From the IMG/VR virus record IMGVR_UViG_3300018080_008188, positions 1-64,000 of that record: a DNA stretch of 64,000 nt; one strand, written 5' to 3'. Position numbers and translations under genes: made by a program. Shown here piece by piece: positions 33,591 to 40,750 of this stretch (positions are counted from its first letter, which is position 1; the number at the start of each line of letters is the position of its first letter). The notes under the pieces are model-generated. The model worked only from the letters and a program-made list of their open reading frames with translations. It had not been told where the DNA came from and did no database searches. Origin of the DNA: a virus.

Positions 33591-34695
33591 CTTCGCACTC
33601 GTTAAGGAAGCCGGCGCCGGAGAGGTTGTCAGATCCGTCATGTCTCGCTTCGGCGAGCAGATAGACAGCATTAGCTTGCGTCGCAAGCCGTTTGAGACCC
33701 TGTTCAAATACATGGGAACAGGTCTGCTGTGGGCTTCCGGGCACAGGATGCTTGCCGTGCTTTTTGGCGCAGCTGAAAGCCTCCTAGGCATCGGACTCGG
33801 AACGGTCGGATCCATGATAGACAAAATGCTTGGCTTTGGCGGAAGCAAGATGCCGCAGGTAAGCGATTCGTCATTGTACGAAAGCGCCAAGGGAACCGTC
33901 GACAGCATCATATCCCGGATCCGCGGCAAGTCGGCTGTTTTCGAGCGACGCCTAATGTCCAAGAATGGCATGTTTGAAATGGACGATCTGCTTGTGGCGT
34001 GGGCCGCCGGAGTCGCGCCGGTTGTGGCGCCAGCGGCGGCCAAGTCTTCCCTCTGGTCTCGCATGGGACGGTGGATTGGGCTTGTGAAAGGAGGGGAGAG
34101 GCTTTCCCTCATAGGGCTGCTGTACGGGCTTCTGAAGGCGTTCAGCGCAGGAGTGCTTGTACATACAGGAATAAGTTTCCTGACCAAAGACGTCCCGGAT
34201 CTGATACGGGGGGTTCCCACTGAGCATGGAAAGGAAACTGGAGCGGGAGACCAGCGTCCTTCTGCGCGCACATTAAGGCGCTATGTCAATTCCGGCAGCG
34301 GAGTGGAGAAAACGATCATTGCCGTTCTTGACTCGCGCTTTCACAGCGGAGGGGTGAAGTTCTCCCGGCTGTTCGAACGCGCGCGAGGCAAAAAGCTCGC
34401 CGGATCGGAAGAGATGCAGGGGATTCTACAGGATGTCGTTTACGAGCATGACGGAATGCCAATAGAGAAGATAGACAGGTACGAAATGTTCGTGGCGCCA
34501 GACCCGGCGGAAATGGCCTCAAGGCTGCTTCCCGAGTATGTCCCGGCGGTATCTGCGGGTGCGCAGCCCGCAGCTTCGCGGAAGAGCCCTGCGGCAAAGC
34601 CGCTTTCCAGGAGAAAAAGAAAGCGGTTCAAAATGACAAGGCAGCAGATAGAGAACAGGCTTGAAAGCCTGCTTTCGGAGGAGATGGCAGCATGA
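33550..34695 (+). CDS. virion-cluster protein with hydrophobic segments
   Basis: This 381-residue protein starts at an ATG after GGGAGGAG, overlapping the previous gene by 41 bases. Three long hydrophobic stretches occur: about 58-90 (AVLFGAAESLLGIGLGTVG), about 155-172 (LLVAWAAGVAPVVAPAAA) and about 192-220 (LSLIGLLYGLLKAFSAGVL). The C-terminus is basic (SRRKRKRFKMTR). A soluble N-terminus with no signal peptide plus such Gly-rich hydrophobic segments is typical of phage proteins that enter the host membrane on ejection, but a true membrane role is inferred. It overlaps the next gene by four bases. Confidence 0.7.
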   Translation: MSLTCVSSSPECSSFALVKEAGAGEVVRSVMSRFGEQIDSISLRRKPFETLFKYMGTGLLWASGHRMLAVLFGAAESLLGIGLGTVGSMIDKMLGFGGSKMPQVSDSSLYESAKGTVDSIISRIRGKSAVFERRLMSKNGMFEMDDLLVAWAAGVAPVVAPAAAKSSLWSRMGRWIGLVKGGERLSLIGLLYGLLKAFSAGVLVHTGISFLTKDVPDLIRGVPTEHGKETGAGDQRPSARTLRRYVNSGSGVEKTIIAVLDSRFHSGGVKFSRLFERARGKKLAGSEEMQGILQDVVYEHDGMPIEKIDRYEMFVAPDPAEMASRLLPEYVPAVSAGAQPAASRKSPAAKPLSRRKRKRFKMTRQQIENRLESLLSEEMAA

Positions 34696-35912
34696 GCTTT
34701 GAACAATGGAACGGAAGCGCGGTCATGGCGGAGTTCGCCAAGAAGGCGGCCGAAAGCGGGCTGATCTCGTCCGACCTGTCACAGACCGGCGGCGGAGACC
34801 TCGTCGGAAATCCGAGCAAGGAAAACCCGGAATTCGTCAGACACAAGCCTACCGAGGACTATGACATTACCGAAGAGACGGGAGAGCAGCTGATCGACAG
34901 GGCGCACCCCAAGCCTGTCACGGTTGCCGACGCACAAGGAAGCGGCGCGCTTGTTGAAAATGTCAACGAACAGCAGCGCCACGATCTGGAAGTAGCCACC
35001 AAGATGCCGCACGGCACGCTCGTCGGCGTACATGCTTCTTTGACCAGGGAGCTGGCGAAAATAGCGGAGGAGCTGGATAGCCGGGGAAAAGAGGCGGCAG
35101 CAGTCCGCGTAGACAAATCCATGAAAAAAGTCGGCGGCATTGTTGGCTCCATTGGCGCCATTGCGATCAACCCGTGGTTTCTGATTCCGGCGCTGGTAGT
35201 CGGTCTTGGCGTGGCGGCAAACTATGTGAACTTTTTCGGATATACCGAGACGCTCAACGAAGATCTCAAAGACCTCATAAACGTGATCGAGGAGTTCGCC
35301 GAAGATTCGGAGCCCGGTCAGATGGCGCGCGACATACTGTCGGACCTAAGGCCGTATGCAAACAGGTTTGCGCGCATTCCGTCTCGCAAGGATGCTGAAA
35401 GCTTCGCGATATTCGTGCGGGATCTGGACAAGTTCGGTCAAATGCTTCCGCAGCTTGAAGCCGACATAAAGATGATGGTCGTTACAAGCGGCGGGGCGGA
35501 CTGGTACAAGTTCGGTCTTGACCAGGAAGCCAGAGTCGTCGACAAGCTCAACAGCGTGAAAAAGTGTTTCAGCAAACTCTCGTCAGTTGCTGGCGCAGCG
35601 GCAACGGTAGGCGCCCAGCAAATCAAAAGGCGGAGAGGCAAAGGCAGGGGTGAAAGGGGGCTTCCAGGCAAAGGAGACCGAAACATCGCCGCCATCCAGA
35701 AGCTCGTAGGAATGCGCCCAACAGGCAGGATGAACGGAAAGACGCAGCAGGCCATCCGCAACGCCGAAAAAAGAATACAGAAGATATTCGACAAGCATCT
35801 TGCGGACAAGGGATGGAATGTGATCGGTCTTTTCCTGCGCGACGACGGGACGACCATGGAAGCAGGAAAGATGAAGGAAATCATGGAACTAGCCGAAAGC
35901 TACATTCTCTAG
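34692..35912 (+). CDS. probable ejected virion protein with membrane segment and hairpin module
   Basis: The product has 406 residues. The N-terminus (NGSAVMAEFAKKAAESGLIS) matches the shared motif. Residues 57-150 are homologous to part of the 1314-residue protein: DITEETGEQLIDRAHP, then a hairpin (LAKIAEELDSRGKEAAAVRV). A hydrophobic helix follows (about 155-190, NPWFLIPALVVGLGVAANYV). A basic linker (KRRRGKGRGERG) leads to a peptidoglycan-binding-like end (IQKLVGMRPTGRMNGKT). The order of docking module, membrane helix and wall-binding unit suggests a factor acting at the envelope during DNA entry. This is inference; no catalytic residues are visible. Confidence 0.72.
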   Translation: MSFEQWNGSAVMAEFAKKAAESGLISSDLSQTGGGDLVGNPSKENPEFVRHKPTEDYDITEETGEQLIDRAHPKPVTVADAQGSGALVENVNEQQRHDLEVATKMPHGTLVGVHASLTRELAKIAEELDSRGKEAAAVRVDKSMKKVGGIVGSIGAIAINPWFLIPALVVGLGVAANYVNFFGYTETLNEDLKDLINVIEEFAEDSEPGQMARDILSDLRPYANRFARIPSRKDAESFAIFVRDLDKFGQMLPQLEADIKMMVVTSGGADWYKFGLDQEARVVDKLNSVKKCFSKLSSVAGAAATVGAQQIKRRRGKGRGERGLPGKGDRNIAAIQKLVGMRPTGRMNGKTQQAIRNAEKRIQKIFDKHLADKGWNVIGLFLRDDGTTMEAGKMKEIMELAESYIL

Positions 35913-35943
35913 GTTCCATAAACCCATAGTATTTTTCGGAAAT

Positions 35944-35964
35944 CTGCTAATATTTTTCCATTAG
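35944..35964 (+). promoter_or_regulatory. candidate phage late promoter, copy 3
   Basis: The element reads CTGCTAATATTTTTCCATTA. It agrees with copy 6 (CTACTAATAATTCCGCATTA) at 15 of 20 positions. It lies in the AT-rich 124-base gap before the capsid-associated gene, as expected for high expression of capsid genes. Confidence 0.55.
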
Positions 35965-36036
35965 TTTGAAAAGGCCCATTACAGGGCTTAAAGATCAAAG
36001 ACCAAAAAACCCTTTTATGTTTGGAGGATAGTGAAT

Positions 36037-36711
36037 ATGGCACTCAAACTTCTTCAGCCCGGCGGACCGCCCCTCGGACAGTTCGACATGCTCGACACCG
36101 ACACGGCGATTCTCGGAGGCGAAATCGGAACCCTTTCATCCGCGGCGCGCGCCAACTCGACGACCGAGAAGGCGGCCGCAGACGTTCTCGACGGATATGT
36201 CAACGACGCAGGAACCCTCAAAAGGGCCGTCGTCACCCGCACGCTCGCGAACGACAATGTTCGCCCGCTGTGGCTGCTCGACGAGGGAACCAAGAACTAC
36301 GGAACCCTCTTCGGCGTGACCATCGGCGTTCCCGCCGGTCTTGGCACGGGTTTCGCCAGCGGAGTCTATTCTGGCACCCCGCTCGGTCCCCATACCGGAG
36401 CCGCAAGCGGCAAGGTTACTTGCTGGGACAAGCCCGGCGTGTATGGCGTCACTCTGGATGCGGCCGACACTGCTGCAGCCAACGGCCTGACCCCGACCAA
36501 CACGACCCTAACTCCGGGATCTGCGCTGTACGCAACAGCCACCGGTCTTCTGACCCCGACGGTTGCCAAAACCCCAGGCGGAGCCGGTCCTGTCGTAGCT
36601 CGCTTTGTTGAGTTCGAGACGACCGAAGTGTCCTTGGTCCGCACGCCACCGTCACTTGTCGGCGCGAGCGAGCAGATTGAGCATGCGGTCATCAGCTACT
36701 TCCTCGAGTAG
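36037..36711 (+). CDS. capsid-associated structural protein (possible decoration protein)
   Basis: This 224-residue protein starts at the ATG after TTGGAGG; an in-frame GTG two codons earlier is less likely. It is rich in Ala, Thr, Gly and Pro with alternating hydrophobics, so mostly beta structure, and lacks charged helices. It directly precedes the major capsid gene and follows candidate promoter copy 3. That is the usual place and composition for a head decoration protein. I see no specific signature, so the decoration role is inferred from context. Confidence 0.7.
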   Translation: MALKLLQPGGPPLGQFDMLDTDTAILGGEIGTLSSAARANSTTEKAAADVLDGYVNDAGTLKRAVVTRTLANDNVRPLWLLDEGTKNYGTLFGVTIGVPAGLGTGFASGVYSGTPLGPHTGAASGKVTCWDKPGVYGVTLDAADTAAANGLTPTNTTLTPGSALYATATGLLTPTVAKTPGGAGPVVARFVEFETTEVSLVRTPPSLVGASEQIEHAVISYFLE

Positions 36712-36733
36712 GCAAAATAGCATAACTTAACTT

Positions 36734-36754
36734 GGGGCCGCCATTGGCGGCCCC
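36734..36754 (+). terminator. perfect hairpin between decoration-like and capsid genes
   Basis: The nine-pair stem GGGGCCGCC/GGCGGCCCC closes over ATT in the 91-base gap before the capsid gene. A second small hairpin (AGGTT-TC-AACCT) follows. There is no T run, so mRNA processing or stabilisation is as likely as termination. Confidence 0.5.
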
Positions 36755-36802
36755 CAGGTTTCAACCTTTCAGAACAAAGAGAACCCCAGGAGGTCAAAGA
36801 AA

Positions 36803-37828
36803 ATGTCTACCAAGCTATTCAGTACGCATGGTGAGCTCAACGCAACCGGCGTGAAGGATGCCTTGGCCAACATAGTGAAGTACGCCAGCATTCTTGAGGA
36901 GATGCAGCCTGCCAACAGCGGCATGGCGCAGCAGCCCTCTTTCACCGACCAGCAGCGCGACGAGCTGATCAAGCGCGCCCTTCTTACCCAGGAGGGCAAA
37001 ATCGCTCTAGGCCAGGCAATGGCCAATCCGATTCGTAGGAACCTCGATTACCAGGGCGTGGGTCGCCGCGTGCTGGTCGTGGATCCGCTTCCCCAGGGCG
37101 CCCTTCCCGTGTACGACCGAGACATCGATGTCGCGGCCGTCGTGGTGTCCTCGAACGGCTCGGCTCCCGAAAGCCGCGTCTTCGGCGACAGGGTGACCGT
37201 GCCCGAGTTCGAGGTCATTTCGAACCCAACCGTCAGGATCGCTGAGGTCCGCCGGCGCCGGTTCAATGTGATTGACAGGGCGCAGCAGAAGGCCCGCCAG
37301 GAGATCCAGGCCCAAGAGGATGCCAACATCTTCGCAGCTCTGGACTTCGCAGGCGATGTTTCCCTCGGCGGCGAGAACACCGCCACGGACGTTGCGGACG
37401 CCGGTCTTCTGAAGCGCGACCTTTCGGAGATCAAGGTCTCCGTCGACCGCTGGGACCTCGTCACTTCAAAGTTCCTCATGAATATCATTGAGTTTAATGA
37501 TATCCTGAACTGGGCTTCCGGCGGTGGTACCGTTGGAGTCGGCGAGATCGACCCCGTGACGCAGCGTGAGATCCTTCAGACTGGTCTTTACGCGCAGATC
37601 TGGGGCTCCGACATCATCGTCAGCAAGATCGTTCCTCCGGGAACTGTCTTCGGCGTGGCCGATCCGGAGTTCGTGGGTGTTCTTCCGATACGGCAGGACA
37701 TCGAAGTTCTTCCGGCTGATGAACCTAAACAGCTAAAGCTTGGCTGGGTTGTGAACGAAATCATAGGGATAGGCATCGTCAACCCGCGCGGCGTGGCTGT
37801 TGGTCGCAAGAACGTGGCTGTCGGCTAA
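36803..37828 (+). CDS. major capsid protein, HK97 fold
   Basis: This 341-residue protein starts after AGGAGG. The order of elements fits HK97-type capsid proteins of large phages: an N-terminal helical arm (1-75), a spine with RRNLDYQGVGRRVLVVDPL, the P-domain region (FEVISNPTVRIAEVRRRRFN, then a long helix with ARQEIQAQEDANIFAAL), and an A-domain end with WGSDIIVSKIVPPGTVFGV. It assembles the icosahedral shell after scaffold removal by the upstream protease. Position after scaffold and decoration-like genes and before a strong terminator supports the call. No N-terminal cleavage site can be fixed by eye. Confidence 0.85.
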   Translation: MSTKLFSTHGELNATGVKDALANIVKYASILEEMQPANSGMAQQPSFTDQQRDELIKRALLTQEGKIALGQAMANPIRRNLDYQGVGRRVLVVDPLPQGALPVYDRDIDVAAVVVSSNGSAPESRVFGDRVTVPEFEVISNPTVRIAEVRRRRFNVIDRAQQKARQEIQAQEDANIFAALDFAGDVSLGGENTATDVADAGLLKRDLSEIKVSVDRWDLVTSKFLMNIIEFNDILNWASGGGTVGVGEIDPVTQREILQTGLYAQIWGSDIIVSKIVPPGTVFGVADPEFVGVLPIRQDIEVLPADEPKQLKLGWVVNEIIGIGIVNPRGVAVGRKNVAVG

Positions 37829-37861
37829 CCACCGGTCCAAAAACTTAATAACCTAGAAAAA

Positions 37862-37891
37862 ACCGAACCGTTTCGGCGGTTCGGTTTTTTT
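37862..37891 (+). terminator. intrinsic terminator after the major capsid gene
   Basis: The nine-pair stem ACCGAACCG/CGGTTCGGT has a TTTCGG loop and is followed directly by seven Ts. This is the clearest rho-independent terminator in the window and marks the end of the head operon. Confidence 0.92.
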
Positions 37892-37894
37892 ATG

Positions 37895-37923
37895 TTGACT
37901 GTGTCGTTTGGCTCCCATATTTT
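37895..37923 (+). promoter_or_regulatory. sigma70-like promoter before the nuclease cassette
   Basis: TTGACT (37895-37900) and TATTTT (37918-37923) are separated by 17 bases. This lies immediately after the capsid terminator and before the AT-rich nuclease gene. A transcript start near 37930 would fall after the ATG at 37924, which favours an internal start at 37972. Confidence 0.55.
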
Positions 37924-39528
37924 ATGGGTAAGATATTTTCATCATCAGCAGATAAAAATGGTAAAAAAAAGATGGTCAGAAAAAGACAGAAAACAAGCAA
38001 TGAAAATCTCATAAAAGACATAAAGTCGGTTTCAAAAAAGATTGGGCGAATCCCGCGCCAAAAGGATTACAAAGAGCATGGTTCATTTGCGCTGAATACA
38101 TTGCTAAACCGGAAACCTTGGAATTTGTGGCTTACAGAAATATTTGGAACAACAAACAAAAGAAAAGAAAAACAAGGAAATCCTGTTACTGATTTGGAAT
38201 TTCTTTCAGACATCAAAAAAGTATACGATATGCTGGGGAAAATTCCTACACAGAGGGATTACAGCAGACATGGATCATATGCTCTTACATCTTTGCTGCG
38301 GCGAAAAAGATGGAACCAATGGCTTGAGGCGTCTCTTGGAAAAGGCATGGTCAACTACAATCGGTCTTCATTGGCACAAGGAAAACGAATTCCAGATCAT
38401 AAACTGATGAACGATGTTAGGGCAATTACAAAAAAACTTGGGCATCCTCCGTCAAGAGGTGAATACAAACATTCTGGCATATATTCTTCAGATACAATTG
38501 TTTCCAGAATGCCATGGGATGATTTTGTGTTTAAAGCTGTTGGAAAACGACCATCTCCTGTTATGACCTCCAGAGCAAAAGTCAGTGAAGAAGACTTGCT
38601 GGACAATCTGTCTGACATTTACAGAAAACTTGGTAGAACACCTGTGCGTGACGATTGTGACAAGGGCAAATATAGCTATGTAGTATATCGGCGATGTTTT
38701 GGAACTTTCGGAAACGCCCTTGTGGCCGCTGGTATGATAAATCCACTCAACAGATACTGTATACCGAGGAACGAATTGATTGGCGAAATACAGCGCGTTT
38801 ATGGTATTTTGAAGCATACGCCGTCAATAGAAGAGTTTTTAGACCACAGTCCAATAATGAGCATAGGTCCGATATATTTCGAATTTGGGTCTTGGACAAG
38901 AGCGCTTCTTGCATCTTCCATTCCTGTCGAAAAGGCAAGAAATGTTACAAAAAAACATGTTTCGGAGGCGCTTGATGAATGGTTTGAACAGAACAACCGC
39001 GATATCTCCTGTATGGAATACTGGCAAATCCGCAAGGCAAGGGCACGACGTGAATTTCCATATTCTCCTTCAACAGTTAAGGAAAAATTGGGCAAAAAAA
39101 CTTGGGCCGAATGTATACGCTCGTGCGGTTTCGATTATGAATCCAGGGATATATTTCAATTTCGCCAATCAGTTATTGGAAAAGATGGAAGAAAATACAA
39201 GTCCAGAATTGAAGCTGATGTGGCATATGAACTTTTATCACTATGGCGCAAAAACCAAATAGTTTCATATGAATATGAAGCACGAGTGCTTCCGGAAAGA
39301 CAGTGGACATGTGATTTCCTGATCAAGACAAACAATGGGAACATATGGTTGGAAGTGGATGGCTTGCGTTGTAATAGAAAACATCCGTATGACTCCGGCA
39401 ACAACGAAAAAATAGAATATTACAAAAAAAGCGGAAAACAATGGGGAGTCATATCATACGATTCTAAGGACATTGCGTTTGCAACAAGAAAAATCGTGCT
39501 AGGAACAGCGGACCGTGAAACGCATTGA
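37924..39528 (+). CDS. homing-type nuclease: helical DNA-recognition repeats plus PD-(D/E)XK-like domain
   Basis: The frame has up to 534 residues; if the promoter at 37895 is used the start is more likely ATG 37972 (518 residues, MVRKRQ). Residues 25-320 hold about five repeats of the homing-endonuclease-associated type, each near IKKVYDMLGKIPTQRDYSRHG and closing with a W-rich element (KRWNQWL, FGSWTRALL). The C-terminal part (about 410-520) resembles PD-(D/E)XK/Vsr-type nucleases: SRIEADVAYELL, then YEYEARVLPERQWTCDF with Asp464 and WLEVDG with Glu477 and Asp479. It is markedly AT-rich compared with its neighbours, a sign of recent transfer. It is related to the next gene. Confidence 0.8.
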   Translation: MGKIFSSSADKNGKKKMVRKRQKTSNENLIKDIKSVSKKIGRIPRQKDYKEHGSFALNTLLNRKPWNLWLTEIFGTTNKRKEKQGNPVTDLEFLSDIKKVYDMLGKIPTQRDYSRHGSYALTSLLRRKRWNQWLEASLGKGMVNYNRSSLAQGKRIPDHKLMNDVRAITKKLGHPPSRGEYKHSGIYSSDTIVSRMPWDDFVFKAVGKRPSPVMTSRAKVSEEDLLDNLSDIYRKLGRTPVRDDCDKGKYSYVVYRRCFGTFGNALVAAGMINPLNRYCIPRNELIGEIQRVYGILKHTPSIEEFLDHSPIMSIGPIYFEFGSWTRALLASSIPVEKARNVTKKHVSEALDEWFEQNNRDISCMEYWQIRKARARREFPYSPSTVKEKLGKKTWAECIRSCGFDYESRDIFQFRQSVIGKDGRKYKSRIEADVAYELLSLWRKNQIVSYEYEARVLPERQWTCDFLIKTNNGNIWLEVDGLRCNRKHPYDSGNNEKIEYYKKSGKQWGVISYDSKDIAFATRKIVLGTADRETH

Positions 39529-40750
39529 TGATATGGAAATTATATCGGATATATTGCGTGTATCTGAAATCATGAACCGAGTTCCGTCGGCATCGGAATA
39601 CCGCCGGTTGGGGAAGTTCTCCATTCCCTCCCTGTACTCCCGCAAGCCTTGGGGCGCATGGCTGACCGACATTTTTCCGGACCATGAGCCAAGAAGGTTT
39701 CCGGGGCAGGAATGCCGCTCCGCATCCAAGGAAGAACTCCTTTCCGAGCTTTCCCGCATAGCCGCAAAGCTGGGCAAGCCGCCGTCTACAGCCGAGGTCG
39801 AGCGCGAGTCTTCCATTCCCGCATGCCGCTACACGCAGGAGTTTGGAACTTTGGAAAGCGCCCTGCGGCGGCTTGGCATGTCGCGCAGCCTGCTTTCCAA
39901 AGAAGACATAGTGAGCAGCATAAAAGGCGTCGCCTCGGATATCGGGCGCGTTCCCATGCAGGCCGAATTCCTTTCAAGGAGCAGATCCGTAGGTTCTTCG
40001 GCGTCCATATCCAGGCTTTTCGGCTCGTGGAACAGCGCCCTTGCGGAAGCTGACCTTGAACCCATCAAGTTTCGCAAAGCAGACCCTTCGGATGTTGCTA
40101 GGTCCGTAAGGGCGTGGCTTGAGGACAATGGAGGGGACACGGCATGCCTGAGATATTGGTCCATAGTGAAGGCGCGCAAGCGGGGAAAATTCAGATACGC
40201 CGCCAACACGATAAAGTCGTGTTTTCCCGGAAAATCGTGGGAAGAGGCTATTTCAGCGTGCGGCGTCGAATACAAGACGCAGAACCAGTTCTTCTGCCGC
40301 GGCAGCTTTCGCGGAGCCGATGGCGCCGCATACCTTTCATCCATGGAAAAGGACGCCGCAGACGAACTGCTTGCAATGCGCGAGCTTGGCGAGATAGATT
40401 CGTACGAGTACGAGGTGCGCGTGTGCGACGACAGAAAGTGGACATGCGACTTTGTTGTGCGAAGGGGAGGCGGCGAACTGTGGATGGAAGTTGACGGCAT
40501 GGGAAAGTCAAGATATGTTCCGTACGACATGGGCAACGAAAAGATAGGGCATTATGAAAAATCCGGCATGAACTACGCTGTCGTGTCCGGACCCGACATG
40601 TCGCGCGCCGTCCGGCGCGCCGTTGGAGAGCTTCTTTTGAAAGGCGGAAAGCATGGCAAGAAAAATGATCGACCGAAAATCAGCGCTTGCGTCTCTTGTG
40701 GACCTGTCGGACAGGCTGGGGAGAAGCAGCATCGGGAAAAGGGACGCTGA
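39515..40750 (+). CDS. second homing-type nuclease, paralogue of the preceding gene
   Basis: This 411-residue protein likely starts at GTG 39515 (AGGAA upstream), overlapping the previous gene; ATG 39533 is an alternative. It has the same plan: three or so recognition repeats (for example IKGVASDIGRVPMQAEFLSR, closing with FGSWNSALAEA), a linker with ACLRYWSIVKARKRGKF matching the first gene's MEYWQIRKARARRE, and the nuclease end YEYEVRVCDDRKWTCDF plus WMEVDG. Unlike its AT-rich partner it has the base composition of the phage. Its last 98 bases overlap the methyltransferase gene, and the C-terminal residues read there look non-homologous. Confidence 0.8.
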   Translation: MKRIDDMEIISDILRVSEIMNRVPSASEYRRLGKFSIPSLYSRKPWGAWLTDIFPDHEPRRFPGQECRSASKEELLSELSRIAAKLGKPPSTAEVERESSIPACRYTQEFGTLESALRRLGMSRSLLSKEDIVSSIKGVASDIGRVPMQAEFLSRSRSVGSSASISRLFGSWNSALAEADLEPIKFRKADPSDVARSVRAWLEDNGGDTACLRYWSIVKARKRGKFRYAANTIKSCFPGKSWEEAISACGVEYKTQNQFFCRGSFRGADGAAYLSSMEKDAADELLAMRELGEIDSYEYEVRVCDDRKWTCDFVVRRGGGELWMEVDGMGKSRYVPYDMGNEKIGHYEKSGMNYAVVSGPDMSRAVRRAVGELLLKGGKHGKKNDRPKISACVSCGPVGQAGEKQHREKGR

